Shown piece after piece: positions 35,801-47,084 of a stretch of 64,000 bases of DNA (within the stretch, counting starts at the first letter, position 1; each line of letters begins with the position of its first letter). Source of the DNA: Solenopsis invicta. Lineage: Eukaryota; Arthropoda; Insecta; Hymenoptera; Formicidae. Below the pieces are notes generated by a model. The model made no database searches. It worked only from the letters and a program-made list of their open reading frames with translations, and had not been told where the DNA came from. The translations under genes were made by a program, and so were the position numbers. The stretch is taken from positions 16,976,329 through 17,040,328 of the forward strand of contig NC_052677.1 of the NCBI RefSeq assembly GCF_016802725.1. The letters run 5' to 3'.

Positions 35801-36647
35801 AAAGAATAATTATTGTCTTTCTTGCTGTTTATTATGCAGGATTTGATTGACTGTATCAGTTAATAAAGAAATAAAAACATAATTACATTTTCAGATAAGA
35901 TGATATTTTAATCACAAACGTGTATGAAAATTAAATCCAAAAAATATCAATTACTTATCTATAATTTATTACTTTGAAATCTTATCATTTTAATATTTTT
36001 CTTTAACAGTTGTTTACCGATAAGTGTTTTGAGCTTAGTGAAGAATCTTAATGTACACATACATATTATTATAAATTAGAGGAAAAAATCTTTTTGATTT
36101 TGGAGTAAAAACTGAAAATATGTTGGCTATTTTCATCTCTATTGTTTCTATATAACGTAAGTTTTCATTAAACCTTTCTATCGCGAAATCCAATCTTCTG
36201 TTTTTTGTTTTTCTTCTTTTTTTGTAAATCTTGTTCTATATTTTCTACGTTCTCATTATTCTGAGTCTCTTCTGCTAGAATGCTGGCAGCTTCTACTACA
36301 GGTATTTTATCTATCTTAAGCATACTGTAAAATAGATTGATACATGTATATCAAACAAAATTTAACATTTGTATCATAATTTAATTATAATTAATATTGC
36401 TGACTTACTGTTGCCAATCAAAACAGTTTATAAATAAACCAGCGCTACAAAATATAAATATGACATAGGTAGACCAGCGTTCCTTTCTTGGAGTATGACC
36501 AAAATTTTTAAAATTACGAGTCTGATTAAATTCATATACATTTTTCCTATAATTTTTCTGTAAATGTGTAAGATAAACTGTATCAATGGTGAAAGGCTTG
36601 CGTCGCAGACACCGTCGTAACATAGATATGCTCCTATTGAACAGCAT
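32846..36647 (-). CDS. MICU1: Calcium uptake protein 1, mitochondrial (MICU1)
   Basis: EF-hand regulator of the mitochondrial calcium uniporter in the intermembrane space: it holds MCU closed at low Ca2+ and opens it at high Ca2+. Eleven coding exons per transcript, on the minus strand: 36409-36647, 36174-36324, one of 35543-35702 or 35090-35249, 34820-34857, 34633-34747, 34388-34548, 33841-33957, 33635-33759, 33434-33561, 33139-33228, 32846-33000. Total 492 aa. Features: Arg-rich leader, hydrophobic YVIFIFCSAGLFINCF, polybasic KKKKNKKQKIGFRDRK before the core, EF loop DFNGDGDVDSEE (exon 34388-34548) and EF loop DENMDGQLSNRE across the last intron. Both loops keep all ligand positions. The C-terminal helix keeps the Cys of LIKCAKH, equivalent to the family's intersubunit disulphide Cys. 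The start is ATG at 36645-36647; an acceptor at 36660 and a donor at 37016 indicate a non-coding first exon. Confidence 0.95.
35090..35249 (-). CDS. MICU1: MICU1 alternative exon B
   Basis: 160-nt exon starting IIEYENRIRHYSTPDKVFRY and containing HEVFMTPDDFLRSITPG. It has its own acceptor (TGCACAG) and donor (G|GTAATC). It can replace exon A (35543-35702), with which it shares length, phase and about two thirds of residues. Differences cluster in the centre (QVTTNDIHEV against QISNLESTET). Confidence 0.9.
35543..35702 (-). CDS. MICU1: MICU1 alternative exon A
   Basis: 160-nt exon starting IIEYENRIRAYSTPDKIFRY and containing YMTPDDFLRAITPDLQQP. Acceptor TTTTTGCAG, donor G|GTAGGG. It is a tandem duplicate of exon B; because 160 is not a multiple of three, inclusion of both or neither would shift the frame. 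Confidence 0.9.
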
Positions 36648-37016
36648 TGTTACAGCCACACTCTGAAAAGATTACAGATATGTATATTAATTATATGTGT
36701 ATATTAATATCAACTTATAATACAGGCTATGCTTTCAACATTCTCTATCAGCATTGAATATCTATAGTTAATGTTATTGACAGTAAATATTAGTGTCACA
36801 GAATCTAGTTAGAGGTATTCCGGATAGTTATCTACACTTTATATAAAATAACTATATTTAAAATATGATAATGTTGAAATCTCGCCTTACTAAATTTATG
36901 AATCTATTATTGCAAGATATGTATGTTACTCTAATTACCATCAAGGCTCAATGGAGATATGTAATCACGTTAGAACTGATTGTTGCGAGAAATCAACATT
37001 AATACATGCGACTTAC

Positions 37017-37090
37017 CGTCGATTGCGAATGTTCACGACAGTCTACCGTGGTTTAATTTTGCGCAATGAATAAATTTTGTTTGTTTTACG
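37017..37090 (-). other. Probable non-coding first exon of MICU1
   Basis: A strong donor (GACG|GTAAGTCGC) at 37016/37015 faces the acceptor at about 36660 just upstream of the start codon. The 5' limit is a guess. A stretch of three TTAGG-like units (37117-37132) lies just upstream. Confidence 0.45.
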
Positions 37091-38806
37091 TCGTAAACCC
37101 TCACATGATTGATAGAGGTTAGGTTAGGTTAACATCTACTACTTGAATTGGATGCACGTTTAGAATTGGCAACAATCTGCATGTCAGTCAGATGATAATT
37201 TTGGAGTATTATCAAAAGAAATTATAAAAATTATTAAAAATTATTTAGAAGCAAAAAACGTATCATAATATAAATTTTGTAAATATATTTTTACGGATGA
37301 GAGATCAAATTCTCAAGCGTTCTTTTTAATGTTACGTGTAGGACAAGATAATTTTTCAATTAAGATTATTTTTATTATACATATTGTGAAAAAATTAATA
37401 ATTTAATTAAATTAAAAATAATGAGAATTTAATTATGCGTTCCTTAAGATCGATTAAAAAATTGGTAAAAGTTGTTAGAAGATATGTCGATAAATAAGGT
37501 AGGCGAGAATTGGGTCTTGCAGCGCTCAAAATATCAGAAAATATTGTATCTGAAATATCAGAAAGTATCAGGAAAGCAGAATAGGCAAAGAGGTGGCCGA
37601 AGGTACGCGGCATAAATCTATTATCAGCGCGTTGATTGGTCAGCGTCTTGTAGGCGGGGGCGTCTTTATATCCACGTACTGAAGCGCTGATTGGTGAGTG
37701 GCTTCAAGGCGGGGGCGTCTCTATTATTCATTTACCAACGCGCTGATTGGTCAGCAGCTTCATGGAGGGGACGCTTCTGTTACTTACGTACTGACGCGCT
37801 GATTGGCCGGAGCTGGAAGCCATCATTGTAGGTTTAGCCAATTACCGCGTAGCTTTTCTCCCTATAGGGTGGGGATATTCTACCCCAGAAATCCAGTAAA
37901 CCTACTCGCTAATTCTGTACTCCTAATAACTCTGACGATTTTTCGAGCTGTTTAATCGGACGGACGGCGCCATTTCTCCGATATTACCTACTTCCTCCTA
38001 TCGTAATTTACTTTCCTAATAACTTTGATGAATTTTCGAAGCTTCGAGAGGCACATGCAACACGTTTAATAGAGAAATCTTTTTATTTGACTTTTAATAC
38101 TACATTAAAAAAATTGTTTAAATGCGTTTTTTTTATTATTAATATGAAATTGTCGTTTGTCCTCTTTAATTTTATTATTTTATTTGTGTAAAAAAATTTG
38201 GTATTGTGTAAAATCAGGATTAAAGTTAATATTTTTTTTAACTAAATAAAATTGAAGTTAACAGCCTATAAAATGAATTTATTAAAATGAATTTAATTAC
38301 ATTAAAAGTTGTATGAATAAAAACCAATTATAAAAGTTGCATTAAGATTAAATATTAAATTAAATTAAAATTTAATTAGGTTGTCATCCAGAATACTTTA
38401 ATTTGGTTAGGAATGATTAGTTTTGCTTAAATGTTAAATATAATCGGAGATCAGTTGGAAATAGTGAAACCGACTTTTAACATAATGATAGTTTCTATTG
38501 AACGTTTCGCGCGTCATAACGTAGATTGCGAAGTTTGCGCGGGCGCAGAGCAAGAACCGGATGTGTACGTTTGTCCATCATACGTAATAGAATTCTGCGA
38601 TTTCTTTCTACTTTTTTGCTTTCTTGGAATAGTTACGGCTTACGACGTTGGTTTTTACGATTTTCGGAGAAACTGTCACATCGGAGATCTTTCTCGTGAG
38701 TTGATCGGAAGGAATCGGTTCTCGAAGCTGAGCGGATTCGTTCGTTCGTCCTCGGTTCGACCGATGTGGAGACTCCACGCGAGTCTCTCCGACAAATCGC
38801 TCGAAA
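37091..38806. other. Divergent intergenic region between MICU1 and PRPF38B
   Basis: MICU1 is transcribed leftward and PRPF38B rightward from this region. It contains the CCAAT/GC array at 37626-37815, an AT-rich stretch (38060-38400), and a CpG-rich stretch (38480-38800) that is likely the PRPF38B 5' UTR. An ORF at 38431-38841 crosses the true start codon in another frame and is not supported. Confidence 0.5.
37626..37815. promoter_or_regulatory. Tandem CCAAT/GC-box promoter array (four units of about 56 bp)
   Basis: GATTGG (inverse CCAAT) occurs at 37634, 37689, 37745 and 37801, spacing 55, 56 and 56 bp, within the word GCGCTGATTGG(T/C)C in all but the first unit. The first two units also hold ggcgggggcgtct, and the third a variant. 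CCAAT is the NF-Y site and GGCGGGGGCG a Sp/KLF-type GC box. Location in the divergent spacer suggests a shared bidirectional promoter, which is inference. Confidence 0.6.
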
Positions 38807-41800
38807 ATGCAGATGCAGGAGGCCGAGGGTGCAGACGGTGAGTAAAAATGCATTTCACGTCGAAAACACTTAATTCCGTATGTCGAATTCACATGTGTAG
38901 TAGGGTCATTGGTATTTCCTTAATCCTCGACCAACATAACCTAGATTCACGTCGCTTGATTGCTATATCACATAATCGAAGGGAAAGCTTGAAGGACACT
39001 TTAAATGCTCCTTTATTCGAAGGAACTAACAAAAAATCGGTTCACTAATCCTCGATTTTTGCTATGTTAATTCCAAATCTTGATTATTTGTCAATGTTTA
39101 ATCTACTTTTGTTCTAAAGTTCCTTAATCTACTCGAAAAGATACTTGTGTAACAGAGTAAAAAAATATAGAGAGTGTCTACTGGTCTTTTAAAATCTTCT
39201 GTATCATTCAGTCTTTTTTACGTTGAGTCTTTTTCTCGCAGGATCCCCATGGAATAATTCCAGTGGCTGCGATGACGAACGTAAGCCAGCCCCAAAGGAG
39301 GGTAAAAAGTCAAATGTGTTGCCATTATGGGGCAATGAACGGACTATGAACTTGAATCCTTTGATTCTCACCAACATACAGTCGTCACATTATTTCAAGG
39401 TGAATCTATATGAGCTCAAGACTTATCATGAGGTGATCGACGAGATCTATTATAAGGTCTCTCACCTAGAACCATGGGAGAAAGGCAGCAGAAAGACCGC
39501 GGGTCAAACCGGCATGTGTGGAGGCGTGAGTATGTTTTCTTAAAAAAAAAAAAAAAAAAAACAAATTTTTTTCCTTTTATATTGTTTTTGTTTTTAATTA
39601 TTGATGCGTTTGTTGGAAGTTTGAAGCTTGCGAGACATGTTGCACAAACGTATTCGCTTGTACAGAAAACTGATTATGTTGCACTAGCCAGCGACCTGTG
39701 GACAAATTGTCAGACGAGAGTAGTAAGGTGATTTGAATGCAGCAATGCGTTTGACTTATTATAATGCAACGTCAGCTGCTGTCACAGGATAATTTGAAAC
39801 CTAAGCACCTAATGGAATCCATCTTTGTTGTCACTTTCTCGTTCATTCAAGTGTAGTCAGACATTTATTGAAATGTCTGGCTACACTTGATGAATCAAAT
39901 GTTAAGAAAAAATTACATCTGTTTTAAAAATTTGAAAGTTAAAATTATAAATTAAAATTCGTGACAGTGATATGAAACAGAGATGGAATTTTGCACTAAG
40001 AAAAAATGTGGTTTACTTGATTAAATTTTTTCAATTCTTTAGTTCAAGTTTTAAAATTAAATACATAAAGTACTTGAACTTTAATTTAAGTATTTAAATA
40101 TTTAACTTAAATCCATAAATACTTAAACTAAAGAAATTGAATGAAATTGAAAAAATTTACTAAATTTCAAGTTGACCACTTTTTTCTCAGTGCAAATGCT
40201 TGTTACAAGATGGAACGAAGACAAAGTACAAAAGAATCATTTAATTCTGTAAAAATTATGAGTTGTATATAGTGAAAAGTTCTGATGAATGCAGCAGACT
40301 TTTTTTGTAAAAAATCACGAAGTGTATCACGCGTACGATGATAGTATTGCCAATGCTCGTACGATTTAAGTACCTTGGTATTACTACTATCGGCAGACGC
40401 AAAGTGTTAACCGCACCACTTAATTGCAGAATAGCATGTATTCGGTCCATATATTGTACGGTAACACGAATGTGACTTAACTGACTGAGGGGGGTGTAAA
40501 TTTAGCGGTTCATGCAGGTACGAGGCGTGGGAGCTGGCGGAATTGTTTCCACGGCGTATTGTCTGCTGTACAAACTCTTCACGCTGAGGCTAACCAGGAA
40601 ACAGCTGAATGGACTTATTAATCATCCAGACTCGCCCTACATACGCGCTCTAGGATTCATGTATATTAGGTGAGTTCTATTTATTACATTTTGTCATTTT
40701 ATCAACGCACAACAGAATAATCGCACATTTTTTCAGGATATATAATTTTTATAGTAAAGGAGATACTAAGTTAGATCAATGTTCTCTAAGATTTGTAGTT
40801 TAAACTTGAATTGGTATTGAATTGTGTTCTATTGTCGTTCGTACTTTCGACTTCATAGTTGTTTTGTTGTTCGTCATATGACGTTTGACTGACTTAGGCC
40901 TTCTATTCTCGTAATTTTTTTTTATTATAAATTTATATATAGGTATTGATATGCATACCTAAAACATGTATAAAATTATATTTTTTAATACATATTATTA
41001 CGTATGTTTATGTTACTTATAACTATAATTTTATTGTATTAAGAATAATAATCTTTTAATAATAATACTATTAAATAGTATTTAATAATAATAATGCTAG
41101 TAAATAGAAAATGATACATGATCTCAGATGGCTCTTGTCCCTGAAAACAAGTGTCACGCGTTACTTACGAAAAAATAGCTATGAATTATGAAATGAGGAG
41201 TTACAGTAATATATGAATGTTGACATGAATGAAGGCACAAATGTTGACACATTTCGATTTCAAGCTCAAAACTACAAATTCTGGACGGCACCTGGATTTA
41301 GATTAAAAACTTATTATAAGTGTATTTACTTTGAAAATTAGTTATATTTGCTGGCTAGTCAATTTTATCCCTTTTTATATTTCAGTTTTGACATAATTAT
41401 AACAATTATAAATTTAAAAGTGACAAAATAATATCGATTGTGATATAAATTTATTAATTCTTTATGATAAAAAATTAATAGTTATGTATATGTATATACA
41501 TGCGTATACATGTAGCTAAAGGGATAAATTTGCTTGATCTAGCATAGATACACTAATCAACTCGCTGTTGCGAGTAGTCACTCGAATATCCTTCCAGACC
41601 CTGTAGGCTAGACTTGCGACGTCTAACCGTTCAAGTCAAGCTATAAACTGGTTACGATTATGATGATAAATACGCAGTACGGTTACAATTAGATACACAC
41701 AGCCACCGGCAGACTTGTTCAGCTGGTACAGCGACTACCTGGAGGACGAGGAGGAACTAGACGTAAAGGCGGGCGGCGGGCAGACGATGAAAATGGGCGA

Positions 41801-42844
41801 CATTCTTAAACAGTTCCTTACCAAACTCGAATGGTTCTCCACGTTGTTTCCGCGGATACCGGTACCCATTCAGAAGGACTTGGAGCTACGACTGGCCGAG
41901 CGTTTTCCGCAGCAGCAAGTAAACGCGCGAAACGCTAAACCGCCGATCACTCTTAATAGTCACGGCAAATACGGTAACAAGGATGGCCGTAAGGACAACG
42001 GTAATTTGACGACGCGTAACCAGCAACCCCGACATATCCCTGACAGCGAGACTCAGTGGGGCGAGGCCGAGCGTATGAGCCAGTGGCGTGCCAGGTGCGT
42101 CCACGTGGTATGAATACAACGATCACGTTATTAATACTTAAACAAATATATAGGGACCGTTTCACGGATAATTTTTTGAAATCTAAATATTTTACGTATT
42201 TCGAGAGATAAATATTAAATTTAATTTGAAAAAAATTATTGTTCTTGCATTTTGTTTTGGAAGAGACGAGAATATACTTATCTAGAAAATTATTTTTAAC
42301 GTTCATTTGTCAATTTAGTAAGAAGATAAAATATTAATAATCTTTTTGAGCATATAGATCATTGAGTCTTGCAATCGAAACAACCAATGTCATACTTCCG
42401 TTCGAACGTATCTCTTTACAGAAACGATGAGGATCGTAAGGACAAGAATAGAGAGCGCGATCGAGAGCGCGAGAGGTTGCGAGAGCGTGATAGAGGAGAA
42501 AGAGTTCGCGATCGAGATCGCGAAAGAGACAGGTATAGCAAAAGGTCCAGTAGTCGTGATAGAAACAGAAGACAAAAGGATCATAGAAGCCGTAGCAGAG
42601 ACAGGTCGTATAGAGATCGAAGCAGGGACTGCCATCGTGACAGAGATCGACATCGGGATAGGTAATGGAAGCAAGAAAGAAAATGTCTTAGTAACTATAA
42701 GAAATTTCTTCATGTAAGCAAGTTAGTGTGTCTGTTATATATATTCTGAAAGGTGATTATTTTGATTTTAGAAGAGGCTCGCCGTACGACTACGCTACAG
42801 AATTGGCACGCGAACGTGAGAGGCAACGAAGGGAAAAGGAATGA
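38807..42844 (+). CDS. PRPF38B: Pre-mRNA-splicing factor 38B (PRP38 domain with RS tail)
   Basis: Nuclear spliceosomal protein of the PRP38 family; yeast Prp38 acts in tri-snRNP activation. Six exons: 38807-38837, 39242-39525, 40518-40669, 41693-42094, 42422-42661, 42772-42844; phases agree and give 393 aa. The N-terminal PRP38 domain is plain: LPLWGNERTMNLNPLILTNI, GQTGMCGGVRGVGAGGIVST, DSPYIRALGFMYIRYTQPPA, LEWFSTLFPRIPVPIQ. The C-terminal part from exon 5 is an Arg/Ser/Asp/Glu-rich RS-like tail (RDRERER, SKRSSSRDRNRR, RSRDRSYRDRSRD) ending QRREKE. The first exon has two in-frame ATGs (MQMQEAEG); I used the first. Human PRPF38B is longer (about 546 aa), the difference being in the RS tail. 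AATAAA follows at 43101. Confidence 0.94.
39990..40196. mobile_element. MITE with CACTGAGAAAAAA-type terminal inverted repeats
   Basis: Left end TTTGCACTAAGAAAAAATGT; opposite-strand right end TTTGCACTGAGAAAAAAGTG. The 160-bp interior is itself near-palindromic (forms of TTTAAGTATTTAA and ACTTGAACT). It lies in PRPF38B intron 2. A related copy appears at about 55800-55970. Confidence 0.65.
40670..41692 (+). other. PRPF38B intron 3
   Basis: AT-rich 1.0-kb intron; no other feature supported. The preceding intron 2 (39526-40517) contains the MITE at 39990-40196. Confidence 0.6.
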
Positions 42845-43100
42845 GGAACGATTACACATTGTGTACATATTTAATTATTTCTACGAATTATGTAACTGTG
42901 AGAGCATTAAGGAAAAAAAAGCGACAGTAGCTACCAAGCCAAGTCACCGGCACCATCACTACGATCACTATCTCTATTATTGGCATGTACACTATGGCAT
43001 GCGGTCACGGGTGAATGTTTTTTGACGGAATCGAAATGGAAGGTGGAACATAAGATTAAGTTTAACTCTATATTCACATGTAGTTTACATGTTTTTATAA

Positions 43101-43106
43101 AATAAA
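43101..43106 (+). terminator. Polyadenylation signal of PRPF38B
   Basis: AATAAA about 257 nt after the stop codon, in AT-rich sequence. Confidence 0.5.
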
Positions 43107-44422
43107 CTCATCACTGTCACTGCTGCTTTTCACTATGTATTCCTGCCAATAATTTTGCATTGCATTTCTGTCACTTTGTCCGATAAAAAGGAAAATTTGT
43201 CTCGAATTTTACTTTCGTGCTAAATAAAATCATTGTATAGGTATGTATTAAATTGTGCGCTTATATCATTGCAGAACGTTTCAGATGATTACCGAAATTA
43301 ATGGTTTTTCTTTTAGAGAAGTTTTATAAAGAAAGCTAATGCAACAAGATTTCAAATAATGCATCCAAATACTTGAGGCGAACTTTGATCAAAATTTGAT
43401 AACTTAATCGGTGATTATTTTATTTAATTCATTCTATTAAATAACAGCTTTTAATTTATTAACGTAAATAGAATTATGAAGTGGGGAAAAATTAGATCAA
43501 AAAGGAGCAATTACGTAGTTGGAAATTCTATTTTAAGTAATTCCGGTAAGAGTTTCATTCATCACATAACAGCATAGCATGAATGAATTGATAGGCGTTG
43601 GGAGACTTGGGAGTTGAAATGCGTCGCTGCGGTGCGCTTAGCGGAGCGGTGAGTGAAAATGGCGACGACGCCCGAACGCGAATGAGTTGAGACGTTGGCG
43701 GCAGTCGACGAATGATGAGAGAAACGCGAGCTACCAGGTGACAGCGGTCGCGTGGCCAATTACTTCAAGGTGAAGATGCGATCCAACATGTTAACATTGC
43801 TGTTAACGTTCGTGATCACGCGCAGATATCGATCGTTCGGCGTTCGAATACAATTTGTAGTGTTTTTTTTTCTTTTTTAATTGAGAGTTACAGTGTGTTT
43901 ATTGTAAGAACCCGCGCGTATCTACGTAATTATGGCATAGCTGGAGAGCGGGGAGACTCGATTAATTATAATTAATGATAACGATATTGATGCTGGTGCG
44001 AACGTCAGAAACAACGTCGCGAGGTCGCCATGATGCCGCAAGTAGGAAATACGTAACACAGTCGTCAACGACGCGGGAAATCTTGTTCTCTGCTTCTTGA
44101 TAATTTGAAAAAAAATACCGAAAAAACTTATGTTTACGTTAATTTTATTACATAGTTATGTATAATATAGTTTTCTAAATTATATATAATATATATAATA
44201 TAATAAAATTAATGTATTAAATTAATAGTACATTACACTATATTATATTACTATATTACATTATATATTGTGTATACATATATCTCTGGTGAAAATTTGT
44301 TTTAGAATATTCTTCTCAAAATTTTTGTGATGCGTATATTTTAAGCAGAGTTGAATAGTAACTAGTTAAAAGTTGAATAATGAAGTTAGAAAATTAATAA
44401 CTTTTAATTAGAGAGCTTTTTG

Positions 44423-44455
<33 letters not shown>

Positions 44456-44684
44456 CTTTTAACATAAATAAATTAACTACGTAAAGTCCTTACTTAATTT
44501 AATTAAAATATATTAACAAACTGATTTTAAGATTATTATTTTTAAAATATGCTTTACTTAAAGATAATTGTTGCCTAAAAGAAGAAAAAGAGTAAATTGC
44601 ATAATCGCTTTTCTTAGCAGTAGTTAATATTTTTCTGCGCATGTAATAATTGCAAGATTGTATAAAAATCTATAAAAATTGCAG
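43107..44684. other. Spacer and probable FAM20B 5' region
   Basis: 43600-44100 is CpG-rich and probably holds the FAM20B promoter and non-coding exon; candidate donors are CCAG|GTGACA (43738) and CAAG|GTGAAG (43770). 44105-44680 is AT-rich, with a (TA)n microsatellite at 44426-44452. The FAM20B coding exon begins exactly after an acceptor (TTGCAG|ATG), so a spliced 5' UTR is required. Confidence 0.5.
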
Positions 44685-47010
44685 ATGATTGGCCGACGTT
44701 GCGCTCTATTCGCCTTGAGCATCCTTTTGATCTTGGTCCTCAGTGTAAACCTCTACTTCATCCGAATGATCGTCGAGAGTTCTTCTTCGCATAGGCAATA
44801 CGGGAAAAATTTTCCAGAACCCAAAGCCAGACAAGATCTCTCCACCTCGCGATTCAACGATAAAGATTCGCAGCTGCAATTGAGGTCAATTGCAAGGGAT
44901 ATAAGCGAGAAAGTCAAAGAGGAGATTCGTACGCTGCCCTCCAAGTATTTTAAACAGAATACCAGCTACACTCTCGTTTTGGAACGATTGCTGGCCGAGT
45001 TGACGATAATGCCAAATGTCCGTGAAGATATCTGGAATATTCCCAATAATAATGTTAGTTAAAAAATTTCCTAAAGTATTTTAAATTGAAGAGATTAAAT
45101 AGATTTTTAAACGTAATTTACAATTATAATTTTTATGTATTCAATCAAAAGAGACAAATGTGTGTTCGAATTTGATTTGCTATAAGAATTATTATTTAAG
45201 TTAGTGGTTGATTAAAACAATTAGTAAGTAATCTATTGAATAACTAATTGAAATAAACTGTTGACTTACTTTTGCTGTCAAAGAATTATTGTACAACAAT
45301 CGCAATATTATATAAAAGATACAGTTAAATGAGAGAAATGATGAAGCATAAACATTATTTTTGTTACAAATACAGTGGCCGGATGCACATCAGCTGATTC
45401 CGCCGGCAGCACCGGAATTGGGGACCATTTTGGAAGTTTTACGAAGATCTAGAGTGGTCCGTGCGGATAATGCTCCGCTAGGTACACAGCTGAAGCTTAT
45501 GCTTAATCTCGAGAATGATGTAAAAGCGTTATTTAAACCGCAATGGTACTCCAGAGATACTGTTTTGCAAGGACCAGTGTACCACGGCAAGGATCGCCAT
45601 AATGCTGAAGTGGTGGCTTTTCATTTATCATCCTTGTTAGCACTGCGAAGAGTACCACTTGCCATCATTCGAAAACGTATGTTAAAATTAAACGAATTGA
45701 AAAAATTGAGGAAGATCCATTCCTTACAGAAATTTAATACTCTAGCAGTATTAAAGTGATTACTGATTAATTACTTTGAATATTAAAAGCAAAATAAATA
45801 ATTAATCATTGGTCAATTTAATGCTGTCAGTATAAAATTTTTGTAAGAGATATAAATTAAATCTCTGCTTATTTTATTAGAAATCTCCCAATTAAATTTA
45901 TAAGAATTTGCAATAAAAATCTCGATTAATTATAATTTTCTTTTTCTAATAAAGAAATTATATGATTAGAACTTCTTGCTACAAATTAATGAAGTAAGAA
46001 ATGTACTCTTGTAGTTGACCTGAAACGAGAGGTTGGCAACCGCGCGACGCCGGCGTTATACGCAACCATGTATCAAGAGGGTAATGATACATGCCTATAC
46101 GGCGTTTGTCATTATTGTTCTCCAGCCGATCCTGTCTGCGGAACGGGGGACGTATTGGAGGGTGCCCTCATTTTTTGGCTTCCGCGATATTTAAGACTGG
46201 TCAAGCATCGTCATCCTTGGCAGCGGACTTATAAAAGAAACAAACTTGCTGCGTGGGAACTAGACGAGGGCTACTGTGATAAAGTACACCGCTAAAATTA
46301 TTTAAAAAAAATATATAACAAGATTTATAAATATTTATAAAAAAATATAGGATGAAATTGAAAAAATGTAATTTATAGATAACATTTGACGTGGAAAAAT
46401 ACAGAATAAATTTTACTTTTAGGTAAAAGACTCCAAGGCCTATTCACCGCAATCGTCGAGTAGACTCTTGGATTTAATCGATACAGCGATCTTTGACTTC
46501 CTTATGGACAATGGTGATCGACATCATTATGAACTCGCACAGAACAATTTCCACAATCCCGCGGTGCTGCTGATCGATAATGGAAAAAGCTTAGGCAATC
46601 CTGATGTGGATCACTTGGACATATTGGCACCTCTCTACCAGTGCTGCATGTGAGTATAAATTTCTGCGAAATGCAAATTCGAAAAAATTAAATTTAAAGT
46701 ATTTTGTCGATTGTTTCTAAAATTTGAATCTTTGAGCAATTAAAAAAAGTATAAAATGGAAAAAGACGAATTTTATTACAGGATTCATAAAACTACGTGG
46801 GATAGATTGCGATTATTTAGTGGTGGATCTCTAAGCATCGCGTTAAATAAACTCTTAGCATATGAAGCTGAAATGTCAGGTGTTTCTCCACTTATCACGA
46901 AGGCGCACTTGAGTGCCATGGATAGAAGACTGCTTACTGTTTACGCTGTAATAGAAAATTGCTTGAAGAAGAACAAATACGTTTCTAATGTGATCTTCGA
47001 TCATCGATAG
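44685..47010 (+). CDS. FAM20B: Glycosaminoglycan xylosylkinase (FAM20B)
   Basis: Golgi kinase that phosphorylates xylose in the proteoglycan linkage region, promoting glycosaminoglycan chain extension. Five exons, 44685-45053, 45376-45676, 46015-46283, 46423-46649 and 46782-47010, give 464 aa. Residues 1-30 form a type II signal anchor (ALFALSILLILVLSVNLYFI). The kinase core shows LFKPQWYSRDTVLQGPVYHG, HNAEVVAFHLSSLL, CLYGVCHYC, ALIFWLPRYLRLVKHRHPWQ, FDFLMDNGDRHHYE (Asp345, catalytic by family) and LLIDNGKSLGNP (Asp365, metal site); the 20-residue gap between the two Asp matches human FAM20B. The C-terminal ILAPLYQCCMIHKTTWDRLR also fits. The first donor is GTTAGT, weaker than consensus. About 55 residues longer than human, in the stem region. 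AATAAA follows at 47079. Confidence 0.94.
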
Positions 47011-47078
47011 TTCAAGGACAATTCTTAGAACGAGTTAAAATTTTAGATATAAAAATGTTTCTTGTAAAAATATATAGA

Positions 47079-47084
47079 AATAAA
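47079..47084 (+). terminator. Polyadenylation signal of FAM20B
   Basis: AATAAA 69 nt after the stop codon. Confidence 0.5.

Noticed and set aside
37117..37132. Three TTAGG-like units (insect telomere motif)
   Set aside because: Only about three copies beside a promoter; AACCTAACC-type words are common in such genomes and also occur near 10160. No telomeric array.
38431..38841. 136-codon plus-strand ORF
   Set aside because: It overlaps the PRPF38B start in a different frame; the PRPF38B frame is supported by six exons.
42390..42713. 107-codon antisense ORF
   Set aside because: Antisense of the repetitive RS-tail codons of PRPF38B.
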